Source of the DNA: Branchiostoma floridae
Taxonomy: Eukaryota > Chordata > Leptocardii > Amphioxiformes > Branchiostomatidae
Length of the DNA: 22,799 nucleotides
NCBI RefSeq assembly: GCF_000003815.2
Contig: NC_049991.1
Coordinates: forward strand, 22,162,206-22,185,004
Reading direction: 5' to 3'
Shown: piece by piece, positions 8,854-16,739 of the stretch
Numbering within the stretch: position 1 is the stretch's first letter
How the letters are laid out: every line of letters starts with the position of its first letter
Position numbers and translations under genes: made by a program
Notes under the pieces: model-generated
Told to the model about the DNA's origin: nothing
Database searches by the model: none
Seen by the model: the letters and a program-made list of their open reading frames with translations, nothing else

Positions 8854-8962
8854 ATAGATGTAGTATTTTATCTGACTCTCATGACCTCAATGAAAAGTGC
8901 CCGGCAGGCCAATTTGAGCTTCTCATGAGTAAACAAAGGTTCAAACAAACTAACGTCATGAC
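8854..8962. other. Spacer between SINE and MITE
   Basis: Short unassigned sequence ending in the left target-site copy GTCATGAC (8955-8962). Confidence 0.4.
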
Positions 8963-9381
8963 GAGGGCTGGGTACGGTGTACCGGTACAAAACCGGTTTT
9001 TCTCAGTGGATCCGGTGGACCGGATGTTGGACCGATTAGAAAATGAACAGATTATATGAACAGGCATTCAGACTTTTGGGGCCTACCGGTCGAGGACAAT
9101 AACAACAGGGAAGTGGAGAAGAGTCCAGCCTATATAGTAATTTCTGCCAACTTTTACAGTCAATTGAGGCAGTTAGCAAAATTTGAAGGATTTTAAAACA
9201 GCATTGGAAGTCGAATACTACACAAAGCAGACTTCTTTGTAGCAAAATGGACCATTGTTTTGAGTACTGTCCATTCGCAAGTTCTCACATACTGAATCAG
9301 GTCCAGGTTCAGGTCCGGACCTGATCCTTTGGACCTGAACAGGACCTGTACCTGATTTTTCTGTACCGGTACCCGCCCCTA
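8963..9381. mobile_element. hAT-like MITE with 8-bp target-site duplication
   Basis: A 419-bp element is flanked by GTCATGAC (8955-8962) and GTCACGAC (9382-9389), an 8-bp duplication with one mismatch. Ends are imperfect inverted repeats: GAGGGCTGGGTAC on the left; the right end read in reverse is TAGGGGCGGGTACCGGTAC. The interior has palindromic CCGGTAC and AGGTCC clusters. No transposase. The empty site is visible in copy 1 near 6010 (ACATCACGACC). It sits only 25 bp past the donor of the exon at 9407. Confidence 0.8.
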
Positions 9382-9406
9382 GTCACGACCTTAAAACAGC
9401 ACTGAC

Positions 9407-9562
9407 CTTGCCGAACCAGCCCTGCGTGAGTCTGTTCAGAAACGACTGCCCGAACCTCCTCTGCCCGAACCTCCTGTGCAGTTGACCTTCAACGTCCTTC
9501 AGCATCAACTCCTCAAGATCCCCCAGTTCACTCCTCTCAGGTCTGAGACGTCTTTCCGACAT
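9407..9562 (-). CDS. TRPM-like gene, alternative first exon (copy 2)
   Basis: A 52-codon open exon, from ATG at 9562-9560 to donor GGCAAG|GTCAGT at 9406. The peptide is MSERRLRPERSELGDLEE, then LMLKDVEGQLHR, RFGQRRFGQ, and SFLNRLTQGWFGK. It is paralogous to the exon at 6035-6175; the C-terminal RLTQGWFGK is unchanged and the LKDxEGQL helix is conserved. A 15-bp in-frame tandem duplication gives RRFGQRRFGQ, unique to this copy. The frame, the phase-0 donor and the upstream in-frame TGA are all kept, so the exon has not decayed as a free duplicate would. It can join the exon at 1648 in frame. Function of the peptide is unknown; it would act as an alternative N-terminus ahead of the SLOG region. 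Confidence 0.65.
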
Positions 9563-10575
9563 CTTACACGTCTCAGATGTTCACTCAAGTTTCCAACCTT
9601 ACACTTCTCAGTCTTTACCCCAAGTACAGTTTCCAACCTTAGAAAACTAACACGTATAATGCACTGTCTACTAGTGAGAACACGTAGGACAAAAACTTAA
9701 CACTTTGTTATGACGCGCAGCTTGAGAAGAACATGATTGAACAAAAAAAAACAAGTTCGTGTCAAAGGTCAGTAACCTGATGAGGCGGTTTCAATTGCAA
9801 GGTTCCCATAATCATTAAGTTTCGCAAACACACATAAATGAGTTAAATGTGTCTTGTAATGCATTGTTAACCAAACCAAAGTCAACATGGTAATCTGTAA
9901 GCTTTACCCCAAGTACAGTTTCCAACCTGATGTTAGAACACTGAATATAATGCACTGCCTCCTCACGAAGAGCCAACACCTGAGACAAAAACACTTAAGA
10001 CGCGTCACCTGACAATAAACACAAAGACTTTGTGTCAAAGTTCAGTAACCTGAGGTCAGCTAAGATTCAATTTCAAGTCTTCCCTAATCAAGTTAAGCAA
10101 ACACACATAAATGAGTTAAACGTCTTGTATAATGTATTGTTCCCAAACAAAAGTCAATTATGAATTTGTAATCTGTTTACTGCTGAGCTCAGGTGTGCCA
10201 AAGTGGCCATGAATCAGACATACCTCCACTGTGTAAGACAACTGCATTACCGGTCGGCAGACCGTGACGTGAACAACCCAAACAAATCAAAGCTGCCAAC
10301 TGCGTGTCTGAGTCTAAGTTCAACAACAAGATCAGTGAAACTCTGTTGACTTACCTAGAACTTGGAGGGGGGGGGCAGTTCTGAGAAGCTGAGTTTAAAA
10401 CATCAACAGATCTAAATCTGAGGTGTCAGAAATCGTGACCAAAATCAGTTAAAGCACAGAAGAGACACAGGCCACTGGGTTCCACGGGTTGGATTGCCCA
10501 AGGCAAGTAAAAGCGACGAATCAGGCAAGCTCATGTCCAACTGTAATACCTGATTTATCCACCAGGGTGCAATTT
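9563..10575 (-). promoter_or_regulatory. Upstream DNA of alternative first exon, copy 2 (candidate promoter region)
   Basis: Aligns with 6176-6935 and so with the upstream DNA of the other first exon. It includes an internal tandem duplication of about 289 bp: TTTACCCCAAGTACAGTTTC at 9614 and again at 9903, then AACACACATAAATGAGTTAAA twice. The sequence immediately upstream of the start is purine-rich. No core promoter element was identified. Confidence 0.4.
9614..10190. repeat. Tandem duplication, two units of about 289 bp
   Basis: Unit 1 is 9614-9902 and unit 2 about 9903-10190. Both start TTTACCCCAAGTACAGTTTC and share TATAATGCACTG, GTGTCAAAG(G/T)TCAGTAACCTGA, CACACATAAATGAGTTAAA and a TCTTGTAATGCATTGTT-like end. 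Confidence 0.85.
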
Positions 10576-10916
10576 CTCCATTGAGTAAGTGGTGGATTAT
10601 ATAGCTATTTGTCCAGTTATCTGCTTCACTAAATCAATTAAATTAAATATAAAAGGATCTCCTTGCTTTAAGTTAAAAATTGCAAGAAATATGCTATCTA
10701 AATTTCAGGCAAGTGGAAACTTGTTTCGAGCCAGTGGATTATTCATGTATTTTCCCTGTATATAAGGCCAGTCACTTTTTAGGTGGCCTCCATCAGTTAA
10801 AGTTTTAACTTTTAACCATCATGGTATTCCTAATTGACATCTTAGCTGTACAGTTTCAGTTATGGCTAACAACTTCCTGTATGATATACATGTATGAGAA
10901 TGACAGACTCATAGTT
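10576..10916. other. Intron sequence, nothing recognised
   Basis: AT-rich sequence without open frames of note, repeats or transposon ends. The target-site copy TAGTT of the next element ends it (10912-10916). Confidence 0.4.
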
Positions 10917-11240
10917 CAGCGTGCAAAATACCCACTTGCACACTTGCACATTGCAACCACTTTTTGCTTGGTGCAACTTACTTCTTAACTCAGGTTGCAC
11001 AGGGTGCAACTTAGATTTTGAGCCTCAGAACTTGATTTTGTTCTCAATTTATTTGGAAGAAATAAATGGACTGTAGCAGCTCCATTTTATATCAGTCAAA
11101 TACGTATGTATTGTACTTTTTTTCTTCAGATATTATTAGTGAATTGTAGGTGGTGTAACTTGAAATTCAGTTGTGCAACCTAGTTTTTGCCCCAGGTTGC
11201 ACACTGTGCAACCTGGCTCAGAAAAGTATTTTGCACACTG
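10917..11240. mobile_element. MITE with CAGYGTGCAAAATAC terminal inverted repeats
   Basis: A 324-bp element. The left end is CAGCGTGCAAAATAC and the right end in reverse is CAGTGTGCAAAATAC, flanked on both sides by TAGTT (10912-10916 and 11241-11245). The interior is full of GTGCAAC/GTTGCAC motifs, including a 25-bp palindrome at 11192-11216 with two perfect 12-base arms around one central base. No coding capacity. Confidence 0.75.
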
Positions 11241-11254
11241 TAGTTATATACTAG

Positions 11255-11460
11255 GGCACATCAGGTGGCTCTGCGGAAAATAGATTGAAGCTTCAGTTAG
11301 GGACGTCCTGGGGATGGCATGCACGGCCGAGGGTCCCGTGTTTGAGGAGAGCCACACCTCAAGCACGTTAAAGAACCCAGCACACTTATCGGAAAGAGTA
11401 TGGCTCCTTCCTGGTGTGAGCGTATCAAACCTTGTAATTACAGTCTGGTCTTATGCAGCT
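11255..11460 (+). mobile_element. Diverged SINE-body fragment
   Basis: Contains CTCTGCGGAAAATAGA, GGTCCCGTGTTTGAGGAGAG, CCACACCTCAAGCACGTTAA and AGAACCCAGCACAC, matching the SINE body order. The tRNA-like head is missing. Confidence 0.65.
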
Positions 11461-11497
11461 TGTACTGTACAGAACTGGTGCATTACACCTAAAAGCA

Positions 11498-11680
11498 GTT
11501 AAACATAGTCTCCAGCAGGCCCATCGGTGCCTTAGAGATAATATCAAAGCTGGCAAAGGAATATAGCCGGCCAAGGGAGTCATACGGGCACCTGGTGCTG
11601 CAATACTAAGTCCCTGCAGCTTGCCAGCTTTGATACTATTTCTAAGGCACCGTAGGGTCTGCTTGGAGACTAGTTAAACA
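11498..11680. mobile_element. hAT-like MITE with perfect 8-bp target-site duplication
   Basis: A 167-bp element (11506-11672) lies between two GTTAAACA copies (11498-11505 and 11673-11680). The ends are long imperfect inverted repeats of about 50 bp. The left starts TAGTCTCCAGCAGGCCC and runs to ATATCAAAGCTGGCAA; the right is the reverse of TAGTCTCCAAGCAGACCC and CAAAGCTGGCAA. The centre is short, so transcripts would fold into a hairpin. No transposase. I recall closely similar sequences in amphioxus DNA but could not search. Confidence 0.92.
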
Positions 11681-11717
11681 GTTATGCAAACACGAAGCCA
11701 AACCTCTGCATCTGCAA

Positions 11718-12650
11718 ACATGACTCTCCTAACGGACGCTGTCCTGACCATGGATATCAGCTGGGGCTCATAACAAACAAACAAACAAACAAACAAACAA
11801 ACAAACAAACCTCTGCGAACATGACTCTCCTAACGGACGCTGTCCTGACCATGGATATCAGCTGGGGCTCATGGCAAACAAACAAACAAACAAACAAACA
11901 AACAAACAAAGAAACAAAGAAACAAACCTCTGCGAACATGACTCTCCTAACGGACGATGTCCTGACCATGGAGATCAGCTGGGGCTCACGACAAACAAAC
12001 AAACAAACAAACAAACAAACAAAGAAACAAAGAAACAAACCTCTGCGAACATGACTCTCCTAACGGACGATGTCCTGACCATGGAGATCAGCTGGGGCTC
12101 ATGGCAAACAAACAAACAAACAAACAAACAAAGAAACAAAGAAACAAAGAAACAAACCTCTGCGAACATGACTCTCCTAACGGACGATGTCCTGACCATG
12201 GAGATCAGCTGGGGCTCACGACAAACAAACAAACAAACAAACAAACAAACAAACAAACAAACCTCTGCGAACATGACTCTCCTAACGGACGATGTCCTGA
12301 CCATGGAGATCAGCTGGGGCTCATGGCAAACAAACAAACAAACAAACAAACAAACAAACAAACAAACAAACAAACAAATCTCTTCGAACATGACTCTCCT
12401 AACGGATGCTGTCCTGACCATGGAGATCAGCTGGGGCTCACGACAAATGGACAAACAAACAAACAAACAAACAAACCTCTGCGAACATGACTCTCCTAAC
12501 GGACGCTGTCCTGACCATGGAAATCAGCTGGGGCTCACGACAAACAAACAAACAAACAAACAAACAAATAAACAAACAAACCTCTGCAAACATGACTCTC
12601 CTAACGGATGCTGTCCTGACCATGGAGATCAGCTGGGGCTCACGACCGTT
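11718..12650. repeat. Composite minisatellite, 9 units with internal CAAA runs
   Basis: Each unit has a conserved block of about 62 bp, starting ATGACTCTCCTAACGGA, then TGTCCTGACCATGG, ATCAGCTGGGGCTCA, followed by a variable (CAAA)n or (CAAAGAAA)n run and CCTCTGCGAAC. Blocks start at 11720, 11821, 11938, 12051, 12168, 12273, 12390, 12487 and 12592, a spacing of 97-117 bp set by CAAA run length. The last block has no CAAA run. Both strands have long open frames across it, but these simply reflect lack of stops in the unit. Confidence 0.96.
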
Positions 12651-13063
12651 GTTCTCGATCACGACGGCTTCCACGCCGTCCGCCCGACCCCAGCCTCCGC
12701 GCCAACTCATCCTACCATTCATGGCGGGCCACCTGACCTGACTGTTGTGAGTCTTGTTCACACTTGTTTGAGCTATTCTGAGTTTAAAGCCTGGCTCCCT
12801 GCTGTGAGTCTCGCTAACGGTGTCGCTGTTCCCGACGGTAAATCACAGCAGCACTGGACGTGTGGCTGGCGGTGCGATCTGCTGCTGCCTGGTGAAACGA
12901 GTTCTTCCAAGTCTACTTTTATCTGCCCAGAATCCACCAACCTGTTGTCAAAACAAAGCTGCACAATGTCGCTGTATCAGAGAGTAAAGCCCAGCAACAC
13001 GTGTCGTGTGAACTGTTGACTGGTGAAACAAGTTTTTCCGAGAAGACTTTTCCCTGTCAACAG
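12651..13063. other. Unassigned sequence with a diverged duplication
   Basis: More GC-rich than its surroundings. CTGGTGAAACGAGTTCTTCC (about 12890) recurs as CTGGTGAAACAAGTTTTTCC (about 13020), each followed by a CTTTT-rich stretch and ACCTGTTGTCA, so two diverged units of about 130 bp are likely. No splice-bounded exon or known protein motif seen. Confidence 0.45.
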
Positions 13064-13147
13064 ACCACTGACGACCACCTGTTGTCACAACAGCCCACTG
13101 ACGACCACCTGTTGTCACAACAGCCCACTGACGACCACCTGTTGTCA
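13064..13147. repeat. 30-bp tandem repeat, nearly 3 units
   Basis: CCACTGACGACCACCTGTTG followed by TCACAACAGC is repeated every 30 bp. The third unit stops at GTTGTCA. Confidence 0.95.
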
Positions 13148-14235
13148 GTCTTATCTTCTTCAGGCTTCTTCACAGAATCCGACACGGCTGACTGGAACAC
13201 GACCTTCCTGCGTCAGGGATGAACAACTTCCCCAGAATTGGCTTCGTGGCAAGTTTTCTGTCTTGTACCCTAAACAGGAATCCTGGACTGGACTCGAGCA
13301 TGCAATCAGGTGTCCAATTCAAAACTGCATATTATATATGTGGCGCTTATCCCAACAAAAGCACAGTACAGGACCATCATGCATTGTTCAAAAGTCTGCC
13401 AAGTCAATCATCACCTGCGACTGAACCAGGCTGTCAACGTTACTGATGTACGTCCTCACAGAGAAGCACTGGTCGGTTCCAAATCCCTAATCCAAATAAA
13501 ACGAATCCATCAATCACAGTACAACAGACCTCCATGTCTCCAAGAGTAGTGAAACCTTCTGTTCAGAATTGGTCCGTAGCATACAAATTACACTCTGAAC
13601 GATGTCTGCCTCCCAACAGTGTTGTCTGCAGAGAGCCTGACAAGATAAGTGACTAGACCTCGGTACCAAAGACCTTCAGGCATGGGTGCTCTAGATCTGA
13701 TCTGTTGTGCAAAGTGTAACGGCAGCGAGCGTAAGCGGGGGAGGTGTGCGTTCTACGCTACACGCTTCTCGGCTACCAATGAGGCGGCTCACTGTGACCA
13801 GTCCCAGACCATGACAACTTTTGGGCTCATCAACATTTTTTAGCAAGTTAAGAACACTGAGACCCCCAGAGGGCCATGAAAGGGATTTTGTCCAGACTGA
13901 AGTTTATGGCAAGTTGCTTGTCTTGTCATAAATGATAAGAAATATGACAAAATTGCCTTTCTTCGTGGCAAATGTGCAGATGTTGGCACATTGGCAAACT
14001 AAATGAGTGTTTGTTTTTTGGCACACTTCTGACACAGATTAGCCAAGAAGCTCAGGGGTGTCACTCCATACATGGTCTCCTTCAATCAATACTGACCATG
14101 GTAAAATCCTAATTGATATCAGCCTTACAGCGTTGACTGTGGCTAAACAGTCCTATACGAGAATGACAGTCTCTGCCACATAGGGCACATCTGTAGGCTG
14201 ACTCATGTCTGTTGCAGAGTTATTTTCGCAGGATC
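13148..14235. other. Intron-like sequence, no gene recognised
   Basis: A plus-strand open frame at 13682-13840 (starting MGALDLICCAKCNG, ending GLINIF and a stop) has several Cys and a GC-rich core, but no recognisable fold, acceptor or poly(A) context, so it is not called. The rest has no repeat or transposon terminus that I can define. Confidence 0.4.
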
Positions 14236-14239
14236 CACT

Positions 14240-14370
14240 TCGTATCACTCCACTGGCAGGGTATGTGCCTTTCCCAAGGGCACAACGTGAGGGGCATGGT
14301 GAGTATCATACCAAGAAGCTATTGGTTCAATGTTCTATCCACCATTAGGCCACACACCAGTGCCACTGTC
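14240..14370 (-). mobile_element. Degraded SINE, reverse orientation
   Basis: On the minus strand it reads GTGTGTGGCCTAATGGTGGA (A-box-like), TTGGTATGATACTCACCATG (B-box position, degraded), then GTTGTGCCCTTGGGAAAGGCAC, identical in the last part to the body start of the SINE at 8388-8853. The rest of the body is missing. Confidence 0.7.
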
Positions 14371-14436
14371 CTGTAGTTACTCCCTGGAAAGAATTTGTCT
14401 TAACTAGTACAGGTGACAGGATCTGCTACCTGAGAA

Positions 14437-14898
14437 CTGGTTTATTTATTTAAACACACAATGTAATGTACAAGATTATAGTCCGAGGACTAAATTGCCT
14501 CGTACATTGTACAGGAGAGGCTGGCGCTTAGGACTAAAACAATGGAATGTCCTGCCTAAGTGTATTAACATACTTATCACAATTTCCCCTAAACTTTACA
14601 ATTTAAAATTGTGGGTCTACACACCATCAAGTAAATATATATCTATGTCAATTATAAAATCGATCTCATTCTGAATGATTAAAATGTGACACTTCAAAGA
14701 CTAATGTGAGTTTAACAGATCGATACAATAAGGCAGTGTGGTATTCCTGAAACGCGATGTTCGGCACTTAAACTGGCTGAAGTTATTAGCATTTCTGAGG
14801 TCCCTGCCATGTACCTCAGAGCGGCGTGGTGAGTAGCCAGCAGTTGAAAACCTCAGAATGGACAATAGATGAGAGTACCCTACCCTCAGCCATGGCAT
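14437..14898 (-). pseudogene. 5'-truncated LINE: ORF C-terminus, 3' UTR and TAAA-type tail
   Basis: The minus-strand frame ending at 14701 gives RSEVHGRDLRNANNFSQF, then KCRTSRFRNTTLPYCIDLLN and a stop. The NNF...KCRTxRFxNTxLPyxIxLLN pattern is typical of the last residues of non-LTR retrotransposon reverse transcriptases. Below it a 3' UTR of about 260 bp runs to TTTAAATAAATAAACC (minus strand, about 14437-14452), a usual LINE tail. The 3' UTR can fold: TGTACAATGTACGAGG faces CTTGTACATT. No polymerase core remains. Confidence 0.75.
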
Positions 14899-14982
14899 GG
14901 ATTATGTGTACACAGGATGTTTAGTTTGGCAGGAGACCAGGTGTGTGACATGTGGAACATTCCCTGCTCTAAGCGACACATC

Positions 14983-15160
14983 CGGCCTTCACGGTATCCT
15001 CACCAGGACAAAGCACCGCTGGCAGGTGGCCGCAGACATGGAAACATCACAAACGTGCCTCGCACACACATTCGTCTGAACAGGACGGTCTGGAGTTTGA
15101 CTCCCAGCCTCCAGCCTTCACGGTATCCTAACCAGCACAAAGCTCTGCTGGCAGCTGGTA
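14983..15160. repeat. Short direct duplication, two diverged copies
   Basis: CCTTCACGGTATCCTCACCA (about 14986) recurs as CCTTCACGGTATCCTAACCA (about 15115), each followed by an AAAGC...GCTGGCAG block. The sequence between is not recognised. Confidence 0.75.
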
Positions 15161-15439
15161 AAATGTGCCTTTGATGACCTGAAGGTCAGGAGTGCGATTC
15201 CTGTCCTAGTCACTCACTGTCCTCATCCAGCTATAGGGCACCACTTGTTAGGAAACACAACTTCTGGTGTCTTATAGAAGGACAAACTTAAGCACATCTT
15301 ACAGGTGGCTGAACAACCTTACCTGTCATGCGGACCTGACAACAAGCACCTGTTCGGGTACATAGACTGACAGGTGTGAAGACAGGTGTGCAAACATTCC
15401 CATCGGATGCTCAGGTCAACTAGGTCTTTCCCATCCCCA

Positions 15440-15968
15440 GCATGTTGTGGAGTGTTGTGTATATGTGTGTGCAGGTGTGTAGTTACCTGATCCAGGTGTG
15501 TGCAGGTGTGTGGTTACCTGATCCAGGTGTGTGCAGGTGTGTGGTTACCTGATCCAGGTGTGTACATGTGTGTGCAAATGTGTTCAGGTATGTACAGGTG
15601 TGTACAAGTGTGTGCAGGTGTGTACAGGTGTGTACATGTGTGTGCAGGTGTGTACAGGTGTGTGTACATGTGTGTGTACAGGTGTGTGTACAGATGTGTG
15701 TACAAGTGTGTGTACAGGTGTGTACAGGTGTGTAAAAGTGTGTGCAGGTGTGTACAGGTGTGTACATGTGTGTGCAGGTGTGTACAGGTGCGTACAGGTG
15801 CGTGCAGGTTTATACAGGTTTATACAGGTGTATACAGGTGTGTGCAGGTGTGTAGTTACCTGATCCAGGTGTGTACATGTGTGTGCAAATGTGTTCAGGT
15901 ATGTACAGGTGTGTACATGTGTGTGCAGGTGTGTACAGGTGTGTGCAGATGTGTGCAGGTGTAGTTAC
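15440..15968. repeat. GT-rich minisatellite containing four extra copies of an exon end and 5' splice site
   Basis: The basic unit is about 10 bp (GTGTGYAcAG, i.e. GTGTGCAG / GTGTACAG), mostly alternating purine-pyrimidine. Embedded on the minus strand are CACCTGGATCAG|GTAACY copies with exon-side ends at 15487, 15518, 15549 and 15860. They match the true exon end CACCTGGATAAG|GTAACT (15969). At the far left edge GCATGTTGTGGAGTG (about 15440-15454) repeats an exon segment at about 16016-16030, so the array began as duplicates of the exon's 3' end and the intron start. Confidence 0.9.
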
Positions 15969-16588
15969 CTTATCCAGGTGAGTAGCAGCCTGCCTCTCCT
16001 CCCCGCTGCCCATAAGCATGTTGTGGAGTGAGCCCAAAAAGTTCCGCCCCCCTCCCACATCCACAACATCACACTTTCCCTGCAGCGGCTCTACATCGAT
16101 CGGCACTATCACGTCCTCCTGAGCATCCCGTCTCCTTGGTGATGGTTGCCTAGGTGATGCACCTCCATGTGTGCTCGTGATTGGCGGCAGGGTTTGTGGA
16201 GTTCTATTATAATTCTGTATCGTTTCCACATCGTCAGAGTTCCTGTTCTCCCCGGCATCACTGTTGGAGTACGCTGGGTTCACTTCTCCGTTGTTCTCTT
16301 TGTGCTTTTTCTTCTTTTTCCTGCGTTTGGACGATCTGTGGCCGCGATCCCTCCTCTCCGGGGCGCTGGGGTCGCCCCCGACAACGCTCATCTCCACGTC
16401 CTGTTGCCGGGTGTGGCCTGCCCGGTCGCGGGATCGGCTCCGGTCGCCATGGGAACGGTCGCCGCTCTCCTGCCGCTCAATCGGTGTGATGCCCCACTTC
16501 CCTGCAGTACCCGCAAACCCCACCAGGGGGGGCTCCTGCCCATCCCCATGGTCCATGGTGCTCAGTTACAGTTTCAGCAGCAACAACT
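15969..16588 (-). CDS. TRPM-like gene, long first coding exon (CDS 16556-15969)
   Basis: ATG at 16556 sits in a strong context (GAGCACCATGG) with TAA four codons upstream in frame, so this start is well supported. The coding part is 588 nt (196 codons), ending CACCTGGATAAG|GTAACT in phase 0, which fits the exon at 1648. The peptide is polar and probably disordered. It starts MDHGDGQEPPLVGFAG, has an Arg/Ser/Asp tract at about 34-48 (SHGDRSRSRDRAG), a lysine cluster at about 76-86 (SKRRKKKKKHK) that could act as a nuclear-localisation or lipid-binding patch, a Ser/Pro/Arg stretch, and a less polar end (NFLGSLHNMLMG). A TTTCTGTGTTGCAG acceptor ends at 16589, so a non-coding upstream exon may splice to 16588. 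I do not recognise this N-terminus in other TRPM proteins; its link to the SLOG exons is inferred from strand, phase and order. Confidence 0.72.
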
Positions 16589-16607
16589 CTGCAACACAGA
16601 AACATGG

Positions 16608-16733
16608 CAGTCAGAGATGGCAGACTTCACCCCTTTACCCATACTGGGGCAGTCAGAGATGGCAGACTTCACCCCTTTACCCATACTGGGGCAGTCAGAG
16701 ATGGCAGACTTCACCCCTTTACCCACAATGCTT
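16608..16733. repeat. 42-bp tandem repeat, 3 units
   Basis: CAGTCAGAGATGGCAGACTT starts units at 16608, 16650 and 16692, each continuing CACCCCTTTACCCATACTGG or a variant. It lies just upstream of the 16556 start, in the intron or 5' flank. Confidence 0.95.
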
Positions 16734-16739
16734 TGCAAT

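Larger units (their letters stand above)
6940..10575. repeat. Copy 2 of the tandem segmental duplication, enlarged by insertions
   Basis: Same landmark order as copy 1, starting at the SINE-core block 6940-7010 and ending with TGTAATACCTG...CCACCAGGGT near 10570. It differs from copy 1 by a LINE fragment (about 7875-8258), a SINE (about 8388-8853), a hAT-like MITE (8963-9381) and an internal tandem duplication (9614-10190), and by lacking the 47-bp array. Boundaries are approximate. Confidence 0.85.

Noticed and set aside
11871-13019. 382-codon plus-strand open frame (NKQTNKQ... and HDSPNG repeats)
   Set aside because: It is read through the CAAA minisatellite; frames are open on both strands and in more than one phase, which reflects the repeat and not coding selection.
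13649-13843. Cys-containing open frame as a small gene
   Set aside because: Short, no recognised motif, no neighbouring exon or transcript signal.
15500-15964. Cys-rich open frames (VCAGVYRCV-type) on both strands
   Set aside because: Direct translation of the GT-rich minisatellite; no start context and both strands open.
15810-15968. Extension of the 196-codon exon into 52 more residues (CTHLYTPAHT-type)
   Set aside because: The open frame continues past a good GTAACT donor into minisatellite; the last 52 residues are repeat-encoded intron.
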